From the NCBI GenBank assembly GCA_965246905.1, contig CBDFFZ010000015.1, positions 62,001 to 126,000 of the forward strand: DNA of 64,000 nt, given 5' to 3'. The notes under the pieces are model-generated. The model had not been told where the DNA came from. It searched no databases and saw nothing but the letters and a program-made list of their open reading frames with translations. This document shows, in pieces, positions 1 through 8,992 of the stretch; positions within the stretch are counted from its first letter, which is position 1, and each line of letters begins with the position of its first letter. Source of the DNA: UBA1952 sp965246905. GTDB taxonomy: Bacteria > Bacteroidota > Bacteroidia > Chitinophagales > Chitinophagaceae. Both the position numbers and the translations under genes were made by a program.

Positions 1-513
1 ACCGCAACAGGTCTCAGCCTCTTTCATCTCTGTGAGCTCCAGTCCCTTTACATGATGCAACAATTTGCGCGGCTGGTCCTTTACGCCGCATTCGCGCAGC
101 GCACCGCAGGCATCATGGTAAGTAGCTTTGCCCTCAAAAGATGCACCAATGTCTTCTACGCCAAGTACATCCACCAAAAACTCCGAAAACTCGTAAGTAT
201 TGCCTCTTATCATGCCGGATTTAGTAGATTCCGTATCCGCAGCAAATAATTTAGGGATGTAGTTGCGCACATAGCCAGTGCAAGATCCGCTGGGAGCCAC
301 GATATAGGTCTGCTCATCATAATCATTCAGGAACTTGCGGGATACTGCCTTTGCTTCCTCCCAATAACCTGCGTTGAAGGCAGGCTGCCCGCAGCAGGTT
401 TGCTTTGGGTTGTAACGTACTTCGCAGCCCAGCTTTTCGAGCACCTTGACCATGTTCATGCCCGTTTTCGGGTAGAGCTGATCTACAAAACAGGGAATAA
501 AAAGCTGGACCAA
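1..513 (-). CDS. lutA: (Fe-S)-binding CCG-domain protein, LutA-like (partial)
   Basis: About 171 residues are visible and the 3' end runs off the left edge. It carries the cysteine-rich CCG domain of lactate-utilisation protein LutA and glycolate oxidase/heterodisulfide reductase relatives: an N-terminal IPCFVDQLYP segment, then TCCGQPAFNAG, then DACGALRECG and a last ETCCG near the edge. LutABC oxidises L-lactate to pyruvate in the cytoplasm. The start is set at TTG 511-513 because an in-frame TAA lies at 526-528 and family members begin just before this IPC/VTC segment. LutB and LutC, if present, would lie left of the window. The domain is certain; the specific Lut role is an inference from family resemblance. 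Confidence 0.8.
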   Translation of the reverse strand, partial: MVQLFIPCFVDQLYPKTGMNMVKVLEKLGCEVRYNPKQTCCGQPAFNAGYWEEAKAVSRKFLNDYDEQTYIVAPSGSCTGYVRNYIPKLFAADTESTKSGMIRGNTYEFSEFLVDVLGVEDIGASFEGKATYHDACGALRECGVKDQPRKLLHHVKGLELTEMKEAETCCG

Positions 514-560
514 ATTATTGATTATTTAGGATCGGTAAATTATAACTTTTGTAGTGGATG

Positions 561-1106
561 CTAAAAAGCTTCTTCATCCATATCCTGAAAGCGGCTGAAT
601 GCCTCAGCATCGAGCCTGCGCGCCTGCTGTATCATCTTCAGCGCGCTGATCATGGCTTCCTCGCCTTTATGGCCATGTATGCCGCCAAGGCGCTCCCAGG
701 CCTGCGCCTCTGTATCCAGTGTAAGTACGCCGAATATTACCGGGATGGGTAGTGCAAGATTCAGATGCAGAATGCCTTCTGTAGCAGCTTTGCAAACGTA
801 CTCGAAATGCGGGGTGCCACCACGGATCACCGCACCGATAGCAATAATCGCTTCCGGGGCTTCTGGTAGCTCAGCAAAGCTTCCCCAAAGCATCCGGCAG
901 CCAAAAGTAAGCTCAAACGATCCGGGAACCATTAATTCTTCTATAATAATGCTGCCGGTAGCGTTGGCGATACGCTGGCATCCCAAACGCATTTCTGCAA
1001 CAATTCCCTCATTCCACTCTGTATAAATGATAGCCACTCTTGCTCCTTCCAGCCCCCTTAAAGAATCGACATTCAGAAGTGTAGGGCTATTGTTTGATTG
1101 TGCCAT
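561..1106 (-). CDS. ribH: 6,7-dimethyl-8-ribityllumazine synthase
   Basis: Condenses 5-amino-6-ribitylamino-uracil with 3,4-dihydroxy-2-butanone 4-phosphate to give the lumazine precursor of riboflavin; the enzyme normally forms icosahedral or pentameric cytoplasmic assemblies. The 181 residues contain the family motifs in order: EWNEGIV (residues 30-36), VPGSFEL (60-66), GAVIRGGTPHFEYVC (91-105, with the conserved His100) and FGVLT with a downstream GHKGEEA. A longer start at 1133 is possible, but ATG 1106 is preferred because a TACTTTTG promoter box lies 25-32 bases upstream of it. Its neighbours are the TPR membrane protein and lutA. No other rib gene is nearby. Confidence 0.95.
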   Translation of the reverse strand: MAQSNNSPTLLNVDSLRGLEGARVAIIYTEWNEGIVAEMRLGCQRIANATGSIIIEELMVPGSFELTFGCRMLWGSFAELPEAPEAIIAIGAVIRGGTPHFEYVCKAATEGILHLNLALPIPVIFGVLTLDTEAQAWERLGGIHGHKGEEAMISALKMIQQARRLDAEAFSRFQDMDEEAF

Positions 1107-1130
1107 TGGATCAGATAAATATGCGGTGCG

Positions 1131-1138
1131 CAAAAGTA
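1131..1138 (-). promoter_or_regulatory. -7 box TAnnTTTG upstream of ribH
   Basis: Read on the minus strand this is TACTTTTG, an exact match to the Bacteroidota primary-sigma -7 consensus TAnnTTTG, 25 bases before the chosen ribH ATG. I do not see a good TTG -33 element at the usual 19-20 base spacing, so this is a motif match rather than a complete promoter. Confidence 0.4.
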
Positions 1139-1195
1139 CATTTTACCACCGAAAATGCCGACCCGGTTTTAGATTCAGCCGGCACTAAATGAAAA

Positions 1196-1219
1196 AGGCT
1201 GCCCTAATAAGACAGCCTT
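1196..1219 (-). terminator. hairpin terminator after the TPR gene
   Basis: Inverted arms AAGGCTG/CAGCCTT with an 11-base loop, followed on the minus strand by TTTTTC. It lies 19 bases past the TPR gene stop, so it should separate that gene from ribH. Confidence 0.65.
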
Positions 1220-1237
1220 AGTATTATCCCTGAATAA

Positions 1238-1945
1238 TTACTCTATCTCTCCAAGCTTAGCGAGATAACGGTCAATATCACGGGCCTGCATGCTGGTAGG
1301 ATATTCATCGCGGATGCGCAGGTAGGCCTTCTTTGCATCTTCGGGCTTTTTGGCGATTTCGTAAGCTGCGCCGAGATTAAACAGGTACATCGGTGTCTGC
1401 ACTACATCCTTTTCATTTTCAGTAGCTTTCTTATACTCGTCAATGGCTTTATCGGTCTTGTTGGTCTCCATATAAGCATTGCCCAGCAAGCCATGGGCTG
1501 CGCTGCCTACCAATGTGCCCTTACCATCAAAATCCTCAAGCTGCTTAATAGCATTCTTAGTGTCGCCCATCTTCATGTAGCTGACACCCGCATAGTAATG
1601 AGCAAGATTGGCTGTTTTAGTGCCACCAAATTCCTTGATCACCTTCAGGAAGCCATAATGCTGGCCATCCCCTTTCAGCGCAAGCTGCGAGGAATCACTT
1701 GCAAAATATTGCTGCGCATAAAACGCTTTTGCAGCAGCCTTGCTATCGCGCGAGGTATTGTAGTACTTGTAGGCCAGAACAATGGCAACAATGGCAACCA
1801 CAGCGCCAACTGTGTAAGTAATAACCTTTTTATTTTTCTCATAAAATTCCTCAACGTTTTCCAGCGCGTCATTACGGTCATCCACTTCCGGAGCTGTACG
1901 GCGGGTTACAATCGGCTGGTCCTCTCCCTTTACAATATTTGCCAT
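1238..1945 (-). CDS. Membrane-anchored tetratricopeptide repeat protein (YfgM-like)
   Basis: 235 residues. A charged cytoplasmic N-terminus (1-40) is followed by one membrane helix at about 41-62 (YTVGAVVAIVAIVLAYKYY) and then an exported domain with TPR motifs (AHYYAGVSYMKMGDTKNAIK, AHGLLGNAYMETNKTDKAID, YLFNLGAAYEIAKKPEDAKK). This is the architecture of YfgM-type proteins, which in enterobacteria associate with the Sec translocon and periplasmic chaperones. It sits between pdhA and ribH. The helix and repeats are plain in the sequence; the YfgM-type function is an inference. Confidence 0.85.
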   Translation of the reverse strand: MANIVKGEDQPIVTRRTAPEVDDRNDALENVEEFYEKNKKVITYTVGAVVAIVAIVLAYKYYNTSRDSKAAAKAFYAQQYFASDSSQLALKGDGQHYGFLKVIKEFGGTKTANLAHYYAGVSYMKMGDTKNAIKQLEDFDGKGTLVGSAAHGLLGNAYMETNKTDKAIDEYKKATENEKDVVQTPMYLFNLGAAYEIAKKPEDAKKAYLRIRDEYPTSMQARDIDRYLAKLGEIE

Positions 1946-1991
1946 TACTTATTTAAGTGTTGAATGTTTAATGTTGTGTAATGATTGGATA

Positions 1992-2984
1992 TTAATCCAT
2001 GATGTACGGATAGTCATTATCCACGTAAATATCTTTGTAAACCTCGCTATCGTCCGGCCACGGGCTTTCCTCGGCAAACTGCACGCTTTCCTCTACTTCT
2101 GCCTTCACCTTTGCATTGATTGCCTCGATCTCTTCTTCCGTAGCCCACTTATTATCGGTAATCACTTTCAGCACCTGCGTGATCGGATCCTTCTCGCGGT
2201 ATTCTTCCAGTTCTTCTTTCGTACGGTATTTTGCAGGGTCGCTCATGGAGTGGCCACGGTAACGATAAGTTTTTATTTCAAGGAAGGTGGGTCCGCCTTT
2301 CTCGCGGGCCCGGCGTACAGCACGCTCAATCGCTGTATGTACTGCCTCGCAACTCATGCCATCCACTGTATCTCCGGGCATATCAAAGGCATCCGCCATA
2401 CGGTAAATATCCAGCACTTTGGAGGTGCGCTCTACGGAAGTGCCCATTGCATAATGGTTGTTCTCGCAAATAAATACAACGGGGAGTTGCCATAGAACCG
2501 CCATATTAAAGGCTTCATGCAGCATACCCTGGCGGGAAGCTCCATCGCCAAAATAGCAAAGTGTTACATTATCGGTACCAAGGTATTGCTCGGAAAAGGC
2601 AATGCCAGCGCCGAGGCCAATTTGTCCGCCCACAATACCGTGGCCGCCGAAAAATCTTTTTTCTTTAGAAAAGAAGTGCATAGAGCCGCCCTTGCCTTTC
2701 GTACAGCCGGTAGCTTTGCCATACAGCTCTGCCATACATTCTTTTGCAGGGATGCCTTTTGCGATTGCCAAACCATGGTCGCGGTAAGCTGTGATCATGT
2801 TGTCATGCTCACGGATAGCCGTCATGGCGCCCGCTGCCACAGCTTCCTGGCCAATATACAGGTGACAAAACCCACGAATTTTTTGCATACCGTACAGCTG
2901 CCCAGCCTTCTCCTCAAACTTGCGGAGGAGGAGCATGATTTCATACCAGTATAGATAGGTTTCTTTACCGAAGGGAGTCTGCAC
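1992..2984 (-). CDS. pdhA: Pyruvate dehydrogenase E1 component, alpha subunit
   Basis: Thiamine-diphosphate-dependent alpha chain of the heterotetrameric pyruvate dehydrogenase E1, which decarboxylates pyruvate and passes the acetyl group to E2. The 330 residues cover the whole family length. Visible motifs are GHGIVGGQIGLGAG, the TPP-binding stretch beginning GDGASRQG and ending CENN (about 146-176), and the YRYRGHSMSDP loop near residue 242 that corresponds to the phosphorylation-loop region. PdhB and E2 are not in the window. It is divergent from recF with only 53 bases between the starts. Confidence 0.95.
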   Translation of the reverse strand: MQTPFGKETYLYWYEIMLLLRKFEEKAGQLYGMQKIRGFCHLYIGQEAVAAGAMTAIREHDNMITAYRDHGLAIAKGIPAKECMAELYGKATGCTKGKGGSMHFFSKEKRFFGGHGIVGGQIGLGAGIAFSEQYLGTDNVTLCYFGDGASRQGMLHEAFNMAVLWQLPVVFICENNHYAMGTSVERTSKVLDIYRMADAFDMPGDTVDGMSCEAVHTAIERAVRRAREKGGPTFLEIKTYRYRGHSMSDPAKYRTKEELEEYREKDPITQVLKVITDNKWATEEEIEAINAKVKAEVEESVQFAEESPWPDDSEVYKDIYVDNDYPYIMD

Positions 2985-2992
2985 GCTTTGTC

Positions 2993-3000
2993 TAAATTTG
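2993..3000 (+). promoter_or_regulatory. -7 box TAAATTTG upstream of recF
   Basis: TAAATTTG matches TAnnTTTG exactly and lies 37 bases before the recF TTG start, in the short pdhA/recF divergent gap. No convincing -33 TTG is seen 19-20 bases upstream. Confidence 0.35.
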
Positions 3001-3037
3001 TGCGAAAATATAAAATTTTCCGGCTCTTTCCCGCACT

Positions 3038-4114
3038 TTGAATTCGTTACTTAAAATATCGCTCACCCAGTTCCGCAACTATTCCTTTGCGTCCTTTGCT
3101 TTTTTGCAGAAAATAACCTGCATTACCGGCGCAAACGGCAGCGGCAAAACCGCTCTTTTAGATGCAGTTTATTATCTCTGCTACACTAAATCCTACTTTA
3201 CAGCCCAGCAGCAGCATACCGCACAAACAGGCACAGACGGCTTTCGCGTTGAAGGCTCATTCAGCGCGCGGGATGGAAGTGAAGCCATAACCTGCAAATG
3301 GAAAGGCGGCAAAAAGGAAATTGCAGCTAACGGCGTAGAATATGAACGCCCCGCAGATCATATAGGGAAGTATGCGGCCGTAATGATCGCACCCGACGAC
3401 ATGGAACTCATTAATGATGGCAGCGAGCTCCGCCGCAAATGGATCGATGGTATTCTTGGCCAAACGGACCGGCAATACCTTGAAGCGCTCTTGCAGTATG
3501 GCCGTGTGCTCCTGCAGCGCAATGGCTGGCTTAAAATGGAGGCAGTGCAGCCTACACTCAACAGCCATGCGCTTGATTATTATAACCATCAGCTTGCCCA
3601 TACCGGCCAGTACCTGTACCAGCGCCGGAACGCATTTTTAGAGCAGTTTATACCGCTGCTCAATAATTATTATAAAGAGCTTTCCGCAGGCCGCGAGACC
3701 ATCGCCATTCAATATTCATCCGATCTGCATGAGCAGCCCTTGGATTACTGGCTGAAGGCAAACCTGCAATATGACCTCCGCCTGCAGCGTACGCAGCGCG
3801 GCATTCATAAAGACGATCTGCAATTCACTATTGCCACTATGCCGTTGAAACAATACGGCTCGCAGGGACAGAAAAAGAGCTTCCTCTTTGCCCTGAAGCT
3901 GGCGCAGTATGCCTACCTGAGCAAGCACATGGGCCACCACCCGATCCTGCTGCTCGATGATATTTTTGAAAAGCTGGATCAGGAGCGTATGGAAGCATTA
4001 CTGCGCATCATCCGAGGGCCGGATTTCGGGCAGGTCATCCTTACGGATACCCATGCAGAACGGGTCCGGGAAGCTTTCGGAGATAAGGTCGAGATCGGCT
4101 TTATCCGGCTATAA
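3038..4114 (+). CDS. recF: DNA replication/repair protein RecF
   Basis: SMC-like ATPase that helps load RecA at single-strand gaps with RecO and RecR. 358 residues, the normal length. It has the Walker A motif GANGSGKT (31-38), the ABC-type signature region GSQGQKKSFLFALKLAQ and the Walker B motif PILLLDDIFEKLD near residue 300. The start codon is TTG: the family begins with an LKISLTQFRNY-like strand and no later start keeps it. It is divergent from pdhA; recF next to small housekeeping genes is usual in Bacteroidota. Confidence 0.96.
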   Translation: MNSLLKISLTQFRNYSFASFAFLQKITCITGANGSGKTALLDAVYYLCYTKSYFTAQQQHTAQTGTDGFRVEGSFSARDGSEAITCKWKGGKKEIAANGVEYERPADHIGKYAAVMIAPDDMELINDGSELRRKWIDGILGQTDRQYLEALLQYGRVLLQRNGWLKMEAVQPTLNSHALDYYNHQLAHTGQYLYQRRNAFLEQFIPLLNNYYKELSAGRETIAIQYSSDLHEQPLDYWLKANLQYDLRLQRTQRGIHKDDLQFTIATMPLKQYGSQGQKKSFLFALKLAQYAYLSKHMGHHPILLLDDIFEKLDQERMEALLRIIRGPDFGQVILTDTHAERVREAFGDKVEIGFIRL

Positions 4115-4118
4115 TTTT

Positions 4119-4200
4119 TATTGTCCGGGCTTACAGGATGCTATAGAGCAGTTGTGGCGTTGGCACCATTTATCAGTTGAATTTCCATTGGGCTTTTCTT
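4119..4200. repeat. Dispersed degenerate element, copy A
   Basis: Starts TATTGTCC just after recF and contains GAGCAGTTGTGGCGTTGGCACC and later CCATTGGGCTTTTC. It aligns along its length with 26948-27030 and, over its second part, with 39089-39145 and 61998-62055. It has no reading frame of its own; all four copies lie between genes. Confidence 0.5.
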
Positions 4201-4212
4201 AACTGCTGTATA

Positions 4213-4313
4213 GTCTGAACCGTGATTCTTTTGATTAGGATGATTACTATGAGCCACACCTCAGCTATTAAATCACGATCATCACTAAGAATCAAAAGAA
4301 TCACGATTCAGAC
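4213..4313. repeat. Inverted repeat, 24-bp arms (23/24), 53-base loop
   Basis: Left arm 4213-4236 begins GTCTGAACCGTGATTC; right arm 4290-4313 is its reverse complement with one mismatch. The loop carries further partly paired words (GATGATTA, GATCATC). It lies between the convergent 3' ends of recF and clpB and resembles the REP-like palindromes common between Bacteroidota genes. There is no T-run, so it is not an obvious terminator. Confidence 0.7.
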
Positions 4314-4319
4314 AAAAAA

Positions 4320-6950
4320 TTATTGCACTGTATTCACTTCTGCGCCTTCATTCCGCATTACCACCACCCCGTCAAACACATCGATCAGCACCGGCTTGTT
4401 CTTATCCACCTCACCGCCAATAATTTTCTTGCTCAGCAGGTTGATCACATCTTTCTGTATCACCCTTTTCAGCGGTCTGGCGCCATATTGCGGGTCGAAG
4501 CCGCGCTGCACTAAATAATCGAGCGCATAATCCGAGAAGCTGAGCTGTATGCCCTGCTGAGCTAATTGCTTTTTTAATCCTTCTAATTGAATGCGTATGA
4601 TGCCTTTGATCTCCTTTTTCATCAATGGGCGGAACATGATCACATCATCTATCCTGTTCAGAAATTACGGCCGCAGCGTTTGCCGCAGCACTTCCATTAC
4701 CTGCTCCTTCGTGCCTTCCACTACTTCTTCAATATCCTTGTCTTGCAAATCCGCAAAATTTTCCTGGATGATATGACTGCCCAGATTGGATGTCATGATG
4801 ATGATGGTGTTCTTGAAATTCACCACGCGGCCCTTTATTGTCTGTGAGTCGGCCATCATCCAGCACCTGCAGGAGTACATTAAAGGTATCAGGGTGGGCT
4901 TTCTCAATCTCATCCAGCAGTATTACGCTGTAGGGCTTGCGGCGTACGGCTTCCGTGAGCTGGCCGCCTTCCTCGTAGCCAATGTATCCCGGAGGCGCAC
5001 CAACCAGGCGGCTTACGCTGTGCTTTTCCTGGTACTCGCTCATGTCTATACGCGTCATCATGCTATCATCATCAAAGAGCACATCGGCGAGGGCTTTGGC
5101 AAGCTCTGTTTTACCTACACCCGTTGTGCCGAGGAAGATGAAAGAGCCAATCGGGCGACGCGGATCCTGCAGGCCTGCGCGGCCCCTCCTTATTGCATCT
5201 GCAACTGCAGCAATTTGCTTCTTCCTGGCCTACCACGCGCTTGTGCAGTTCATCTTCCAGATGCAACAGCTTTTCGCGATCGCTTTGCAGCATTCTTTGT
5301 ACCGGTATGCCGGTTGCCCTGGCTACGGTTTCTGCAATATCTTCCGCATCTACTTCTTCTTTCAGGAGGCGCTTGTGCTGGCTGTCCATTTCATCGGAGC
5401 TTGCCGGAAAGCACGGCTACTTTGGCCTCCTCTTCCTTCAGCTTGCCATAGCGGATCTCAGCAACGCGGCCGTAATCGCCATCGCGCTCTGCTTTTTCGG
5501 CTTCCTGCTTCAGGGCTTCCATGCCTTGCTTGGCGGTATTTATTTCATCTACCAGCCCCTTTTCTTCCAGCCACTTAGCCTTGAGCGTATCGCGCTGCAC
5601 GTTGAGAAGGGATATTTCCTGGCTCAATACTTTAAGCTTGTCCTCATCATTCTCGCGCTTTATGGCTTCGCGGGCAATTTCCTGCTGGCGGATGCGGCGC
5701 TCTAATTCATCCAACTCTTCGGGCATGGAATTCATTTCGAGCTTTAGCTTAGCGGCGCTCTCATCTATGAGATCAATGGCCTTATCAGGCAGAAAGCGGT
5801 CGGTAATGTAGCGCGTGGAAAGCTCTACGGCTGCTATGATCGCCTCGTCTTTGATGCGTACGGAGTGGTGGCTTTCATACCGGTCTTTCAGGCCGCGCAG
5901 GATGGAAATAGCATCTTCTGCCAGAAGGCTCATCCACCATTACTTTCTGAAAGCGGCGCTCTAAGGCTTTGTCTTTCTCAAAATATTTCTGATACTCGGC
6001 CAGCGTGGTGGCACCTATTGCACGGAGCTCACCGCGGGCAAGTGCCGGTTTCAGGATATTGGCTGCGTCCATTGCGCCTTCGCCGCCGCCGGCACCAATT
6101 AGTGTGTGTATCTCGTCGATGAACAGCAGTATCTCACCGTTGCTTTCGGCTACTTCTTTTACTACTGCTTTTAAGCGCTCTTCAAACTCGCCTTTGTACT
6201 TGGCGCCGGCTATCAGCTGACCAAGATCAAGCGTAAACAGGATTTTGGGATTTGAGGTTATCGGGCACATCGCCGTTGATGATCCGGTGCGCGAGGCCTT
6301 CTACGATGGCTGTTTTACCAACGCCGGGCTCTCCAACTAAAATTGGGTTATTCTTGGAGCGGCGGCTAAGGATGTGCAGGGTGCGGCGAATCTCCTCATC
6401 GCGGCCAATCACGGGGTCGAGCTTGCCTTCTTTGGCGGCTTCGTTGAGGTTGCGTCCGTATTTCTGCAAGGCATTATATTCCTGCGTAGAGGTCTGGGAA
6501 TTTACGGTGCTGCCCTTGCGCAGCTCTTTGATGGCGGCAATCAAACCCTTTTCGGTAAGGCCTGCATCTTTCAATAGCTTGCCCGGCTCATCGGCCACGC
6601 TGAGCAGGCCCAGGAGCAAATGTTCATTACTTACAAACTCATCCCCGAATTCTTTCAGGTAAGAGCCTGCCTTTAGCACCGCATTGTTTGCTTCGCGACT
6701 TACATTCTGTGCGGGCTCGCCATTGCCCATTTTCGGGAGGCGGGCTACCTGCCTCAGCTATCTTTTTATCAAGATGAGCGGTATTTACATTGTTCTTTTT
6801 AAGGAGATAAGATACCGGGCCGTCATCATCGTCTAACAAAGCTTTCAGGATGTGGGCGGTTTCTATATTGGGATTGCCATTGTTGAAGGCCATCTGCTGG
6901 GATTGGGCAATGAGCTCCTGTGCCTTGATGGTAAAATTGTTCAGATTCAT
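4320..6950 (-). pseudogene. clpB: ATP-dependent chaperone ClpB, interrupted by six frameshifts and one stop
   Basis: Hsp100 disaggregase that works with DnaK. All parts of a full-length protein (about 874 codons) are present in order: Clp N-domain (MNLNNFTIKAQELIAQ), first AAA+ Walker A (GEPGVGKT), FIDEIHTLIGAG, the coiled-coil middle domain, second AAA+ (TTGVGKTELAKAL, VILLDEIEKAHPD) and the C-terminal FDPQYGARPLKR. Read as given, the frame breaks near 6740, 6247, 5931, 5396, 5215 and 4829, and an in-frame TAA replaces an expected Glu codon at 4665-4667 (RP*FLNR instead of RPEFLNR). Each break is repaired by removing one base from a short homopolymer, which looks more like sequence error than decay. 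No second copy is seen here. Confidence 0.92.
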
Positions 6951-7430
6951 ATTTCAGTTACGAGCGCACGGGTGATGAATGCGCTACTAATAATCGTGCA
7001 AATTTTAGGCCACTGAAATTAAATACATGTTTTGTCAGCTATGAAATATTTTCATTGTCAAAGGGGCAGGGCATCTCTTTTTAAAATGAATTTTTGGCTC
7101 GTTGGCGGCTTGCGGGGACGACTATATGACCTTGAATATGCCTTACTGTGGTTATAAATTTCCCGCTGGAGTTGCTACAAAACTTAGCGTCCTACAGTCT
7201 GCCGTTCTTTCCCAAACGAATTGCTGTAGGCAACCTTCGCAGACTAATGATTTGCGATCCTGTGCAACCCTGGAAGGGATTTGTGGCCATAGACGATGAA
7301 AGCCTTGATAACCTGTAGCAGTTCATACCCTATCCTATAACTTACAGGAATCTAAAATCATAGGAAGCATAAAAATCACAGTTCAGAAAGCAGCGAATAG
7401 TAAAGCCCGATAGTACCTCATCCGCTGAAG

Positions 7431-7494
7431 TAGCCCGGACAGGAATGGAAGGCCCCGCTTTTTTCGCGGAGCCTGGATGGATGGCCGCACCCAA
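7431..7494 (+). ncRNA. Possible Flavo-1-like structured RNA or repeat
   Basis: Begins TAGCCCGGACAGGAATGGAAGG, has a central hairpin of about 8 bp (GGCCCCGC with CGCGGAGCC around a T6 tract), then CCTGGATGGATGGCCGCACCC. From memory, this layout (AGCCCGGA...GGAATGG, hairpin, GGA...GGCCG) resembles the Flavo-1 motif described from Bacteroidetes intergenic regions. The function of that motif is unknown and the match has not been tested with a covariance model. Confidence 0.35.
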
Positions 7495-7561
7495 TGCTTA
7501 ATCCGGTTTCCGCCTGCTTAATGGCTCCTTTTGCCCTTTGAATCCTTGTTGCTGCAAAAAC

Positions 7562-7591
7562 GTGTCGCACGCCCTTAGAGGCGTGGGACAC
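7562..7591. repeat. REP-like palindrome, CTTAGA loop
   Basis: Arms GTGTCGCACGCC and GGCGTGGGACAC pair with one mismatch around the loop CTTAGA. The same core, loop included, recurs at 53611-53634, and a related CCCACGG palindrome is at 32729-32748. Confidence 0.7.
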
Positions 7592-7602
7592 GGCGGGTGT
7601 GT

Positions 7603-7610
7603 TATATTTG
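7603..7610 (+). promoter_or_regulatory. -7 box TATATTTG directly before valS
   Basis: Exact TAnnTTTG match ending only 7 bases before the valS ATG at 7618. Transcription starting at the usual distance would give a leaderless or nearly leaderless mRNA. No -33 TTG is evident at the usual spacing. Confidence 0.4.
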
Positions 7611-8256
7611 CGCCGTTATGACGGAGATCAGCAAGAATTTTGACCATTCCGCCGCTTTTAACAAGTGGTACGAGCACTGGAACACACGTGGCTATTTTCA
7701 TTCCGTGCCGGATGACCGCCCTCCCTATACCATAGTGATGCCGCCGCCGAATGTGACCGGGGTGCTGCATATGGGCCATGCACTTAATAATACGGTGCAG
7801 GATATTCTCATCCGCCGGGCGAAAGCGCAGGGCTACAATACATGCTGGGTGCCGGGCACCGACCATGCCTCGATTGCTACAGAGGCAAAGGTGGTAGGGA
7901 TGCTGCGCGAGCGGGGCATTGATAAGCAATCGCTGAGCCGCGAGGAATTTTTGAAATATGCCTGGGAAAGGAAAGAAAAGTATGGCGGTATCATCCTGGG
8001 CGCAGTAAAAAAGCTCGGCTGCGCACTGGAATTGGGACCGCACGCATTTTACAATGGATGAAGCCTATTATAAGGCGGTGATACGGGTATTTGTGGAGCT
8101 CTACAACAAGGGCTATATCTACCGCGGGGTGAAGATGGTGAACTGGGACCCACAGGGCAAAACGGCACTGAGCGATGAAGAGGTGATCCACAAACAAACG
8201 TCCTCGAAGCTGTATTATGTGAAGTATAAGCTCGAACCGGAGCAAGGCAATAGCGC

Positions 8257-8303
8257 GTCCCCTTCCCCCGACGGGGAAGGCCGGGATGGGGGCCAACCGG
8301 GAA
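8257..8303. repeat. GC-rich palindromic insert inside valS
   Basis: CCCCTTCCCC...GGGATGGGGGCC sits in the editing-domain coding region between YVKYKLE and EEYITIATVR, a place where ValS proteins normally have only a few residues. It shares the CCCCTTCCCC and GGGATGGGGGC words with the insert at 43325-43402. The reading frame also changes within it. Confidence 0.6.
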
Positions 8304-8992
8304 CGAAGAATACATCACCATTGCTACGGTACGCCCCGGAAACCATACCCGGCGATACTGCCGTGTGTGTGCATCCCGATGATCCGCGCTACCAGCACCT
8401 CAAGGGCCGCTACTGCATTGTGCCAATCGTGAACCGCCGGGTACCTATCATCTTTGATACGTACATAGATATGGAGTTTGGTACGGGTACGCTGAAGGTG
8501 ACGCCTGCGCATGATATCAATGACTATAACCTGGGCCTGAAGCACAACCTCCCGGTGATCGACACGCTGAACGAAGACGGTACAATGAGCGCTGCAGCGG
8601 GAGTATATATTGGTGAAGACAGGTTTGATGTGCGCAAGAAGATTATCGAAGACCTGCGCGCGCTTGGGCTGCTGGTGAAAGAAGAAGACTACACCAACCA
8701 GGTAGGTTTTTCAGAGCGCACGAATGCAGTAATTGAGCCAAGACTGAGCATGCAGTGGTGGATGAAGATGGATGAATTATCCTCACCCGCGCTGAAGGCG
8801 GTGATGGAGGATACCAATTGAATTCTTCCCGGCAAAGTATAAGAACCTGTACCGCCACTGGATGGAAAATATTAAGGACTGGTGCATCAGCCGTCAGCCT
8901 CTGGTGGGGGCAGCGGATACCGGCGTGGTATGATGACAACGGGAAGATTTATGTGCGGAGACGGAAGCAGAGGCGTGCGCGCTGGCGGCGAA

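Larger units (their letters stand above)
6951..7617. other. 667-base intergenic region between clpB and valS
   Basis: I see no gene here. It contains two interleaved inverted repeats at 7191-7245, a segment near 7258-7300 (CAACCCTGGAAGGG, TGTGGCCATAG) that resembles degenerate intergenic repeats of Bacteroidota, a structured element at 7431-7494, a palindrome at 7562-7591 and the valS -7 box at 7603-7610. A 65-codon open frame at 7102-7299 has no recognisable features and is not called. Confidence 0.6.

Noticed and set aside
4786..5451. Plus-strand frames of up to 221 codons across clpB
   Set aside because: They are antisense to the well-conserved ClpB sequence and are long only because of codon bias.
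7102..7299. 65-codon open frame upstream of valS
   Set aside because: No motif, no signal peptide, poor composition, and it covers the interleaved inverted repeats and a degenerate repeat segment.
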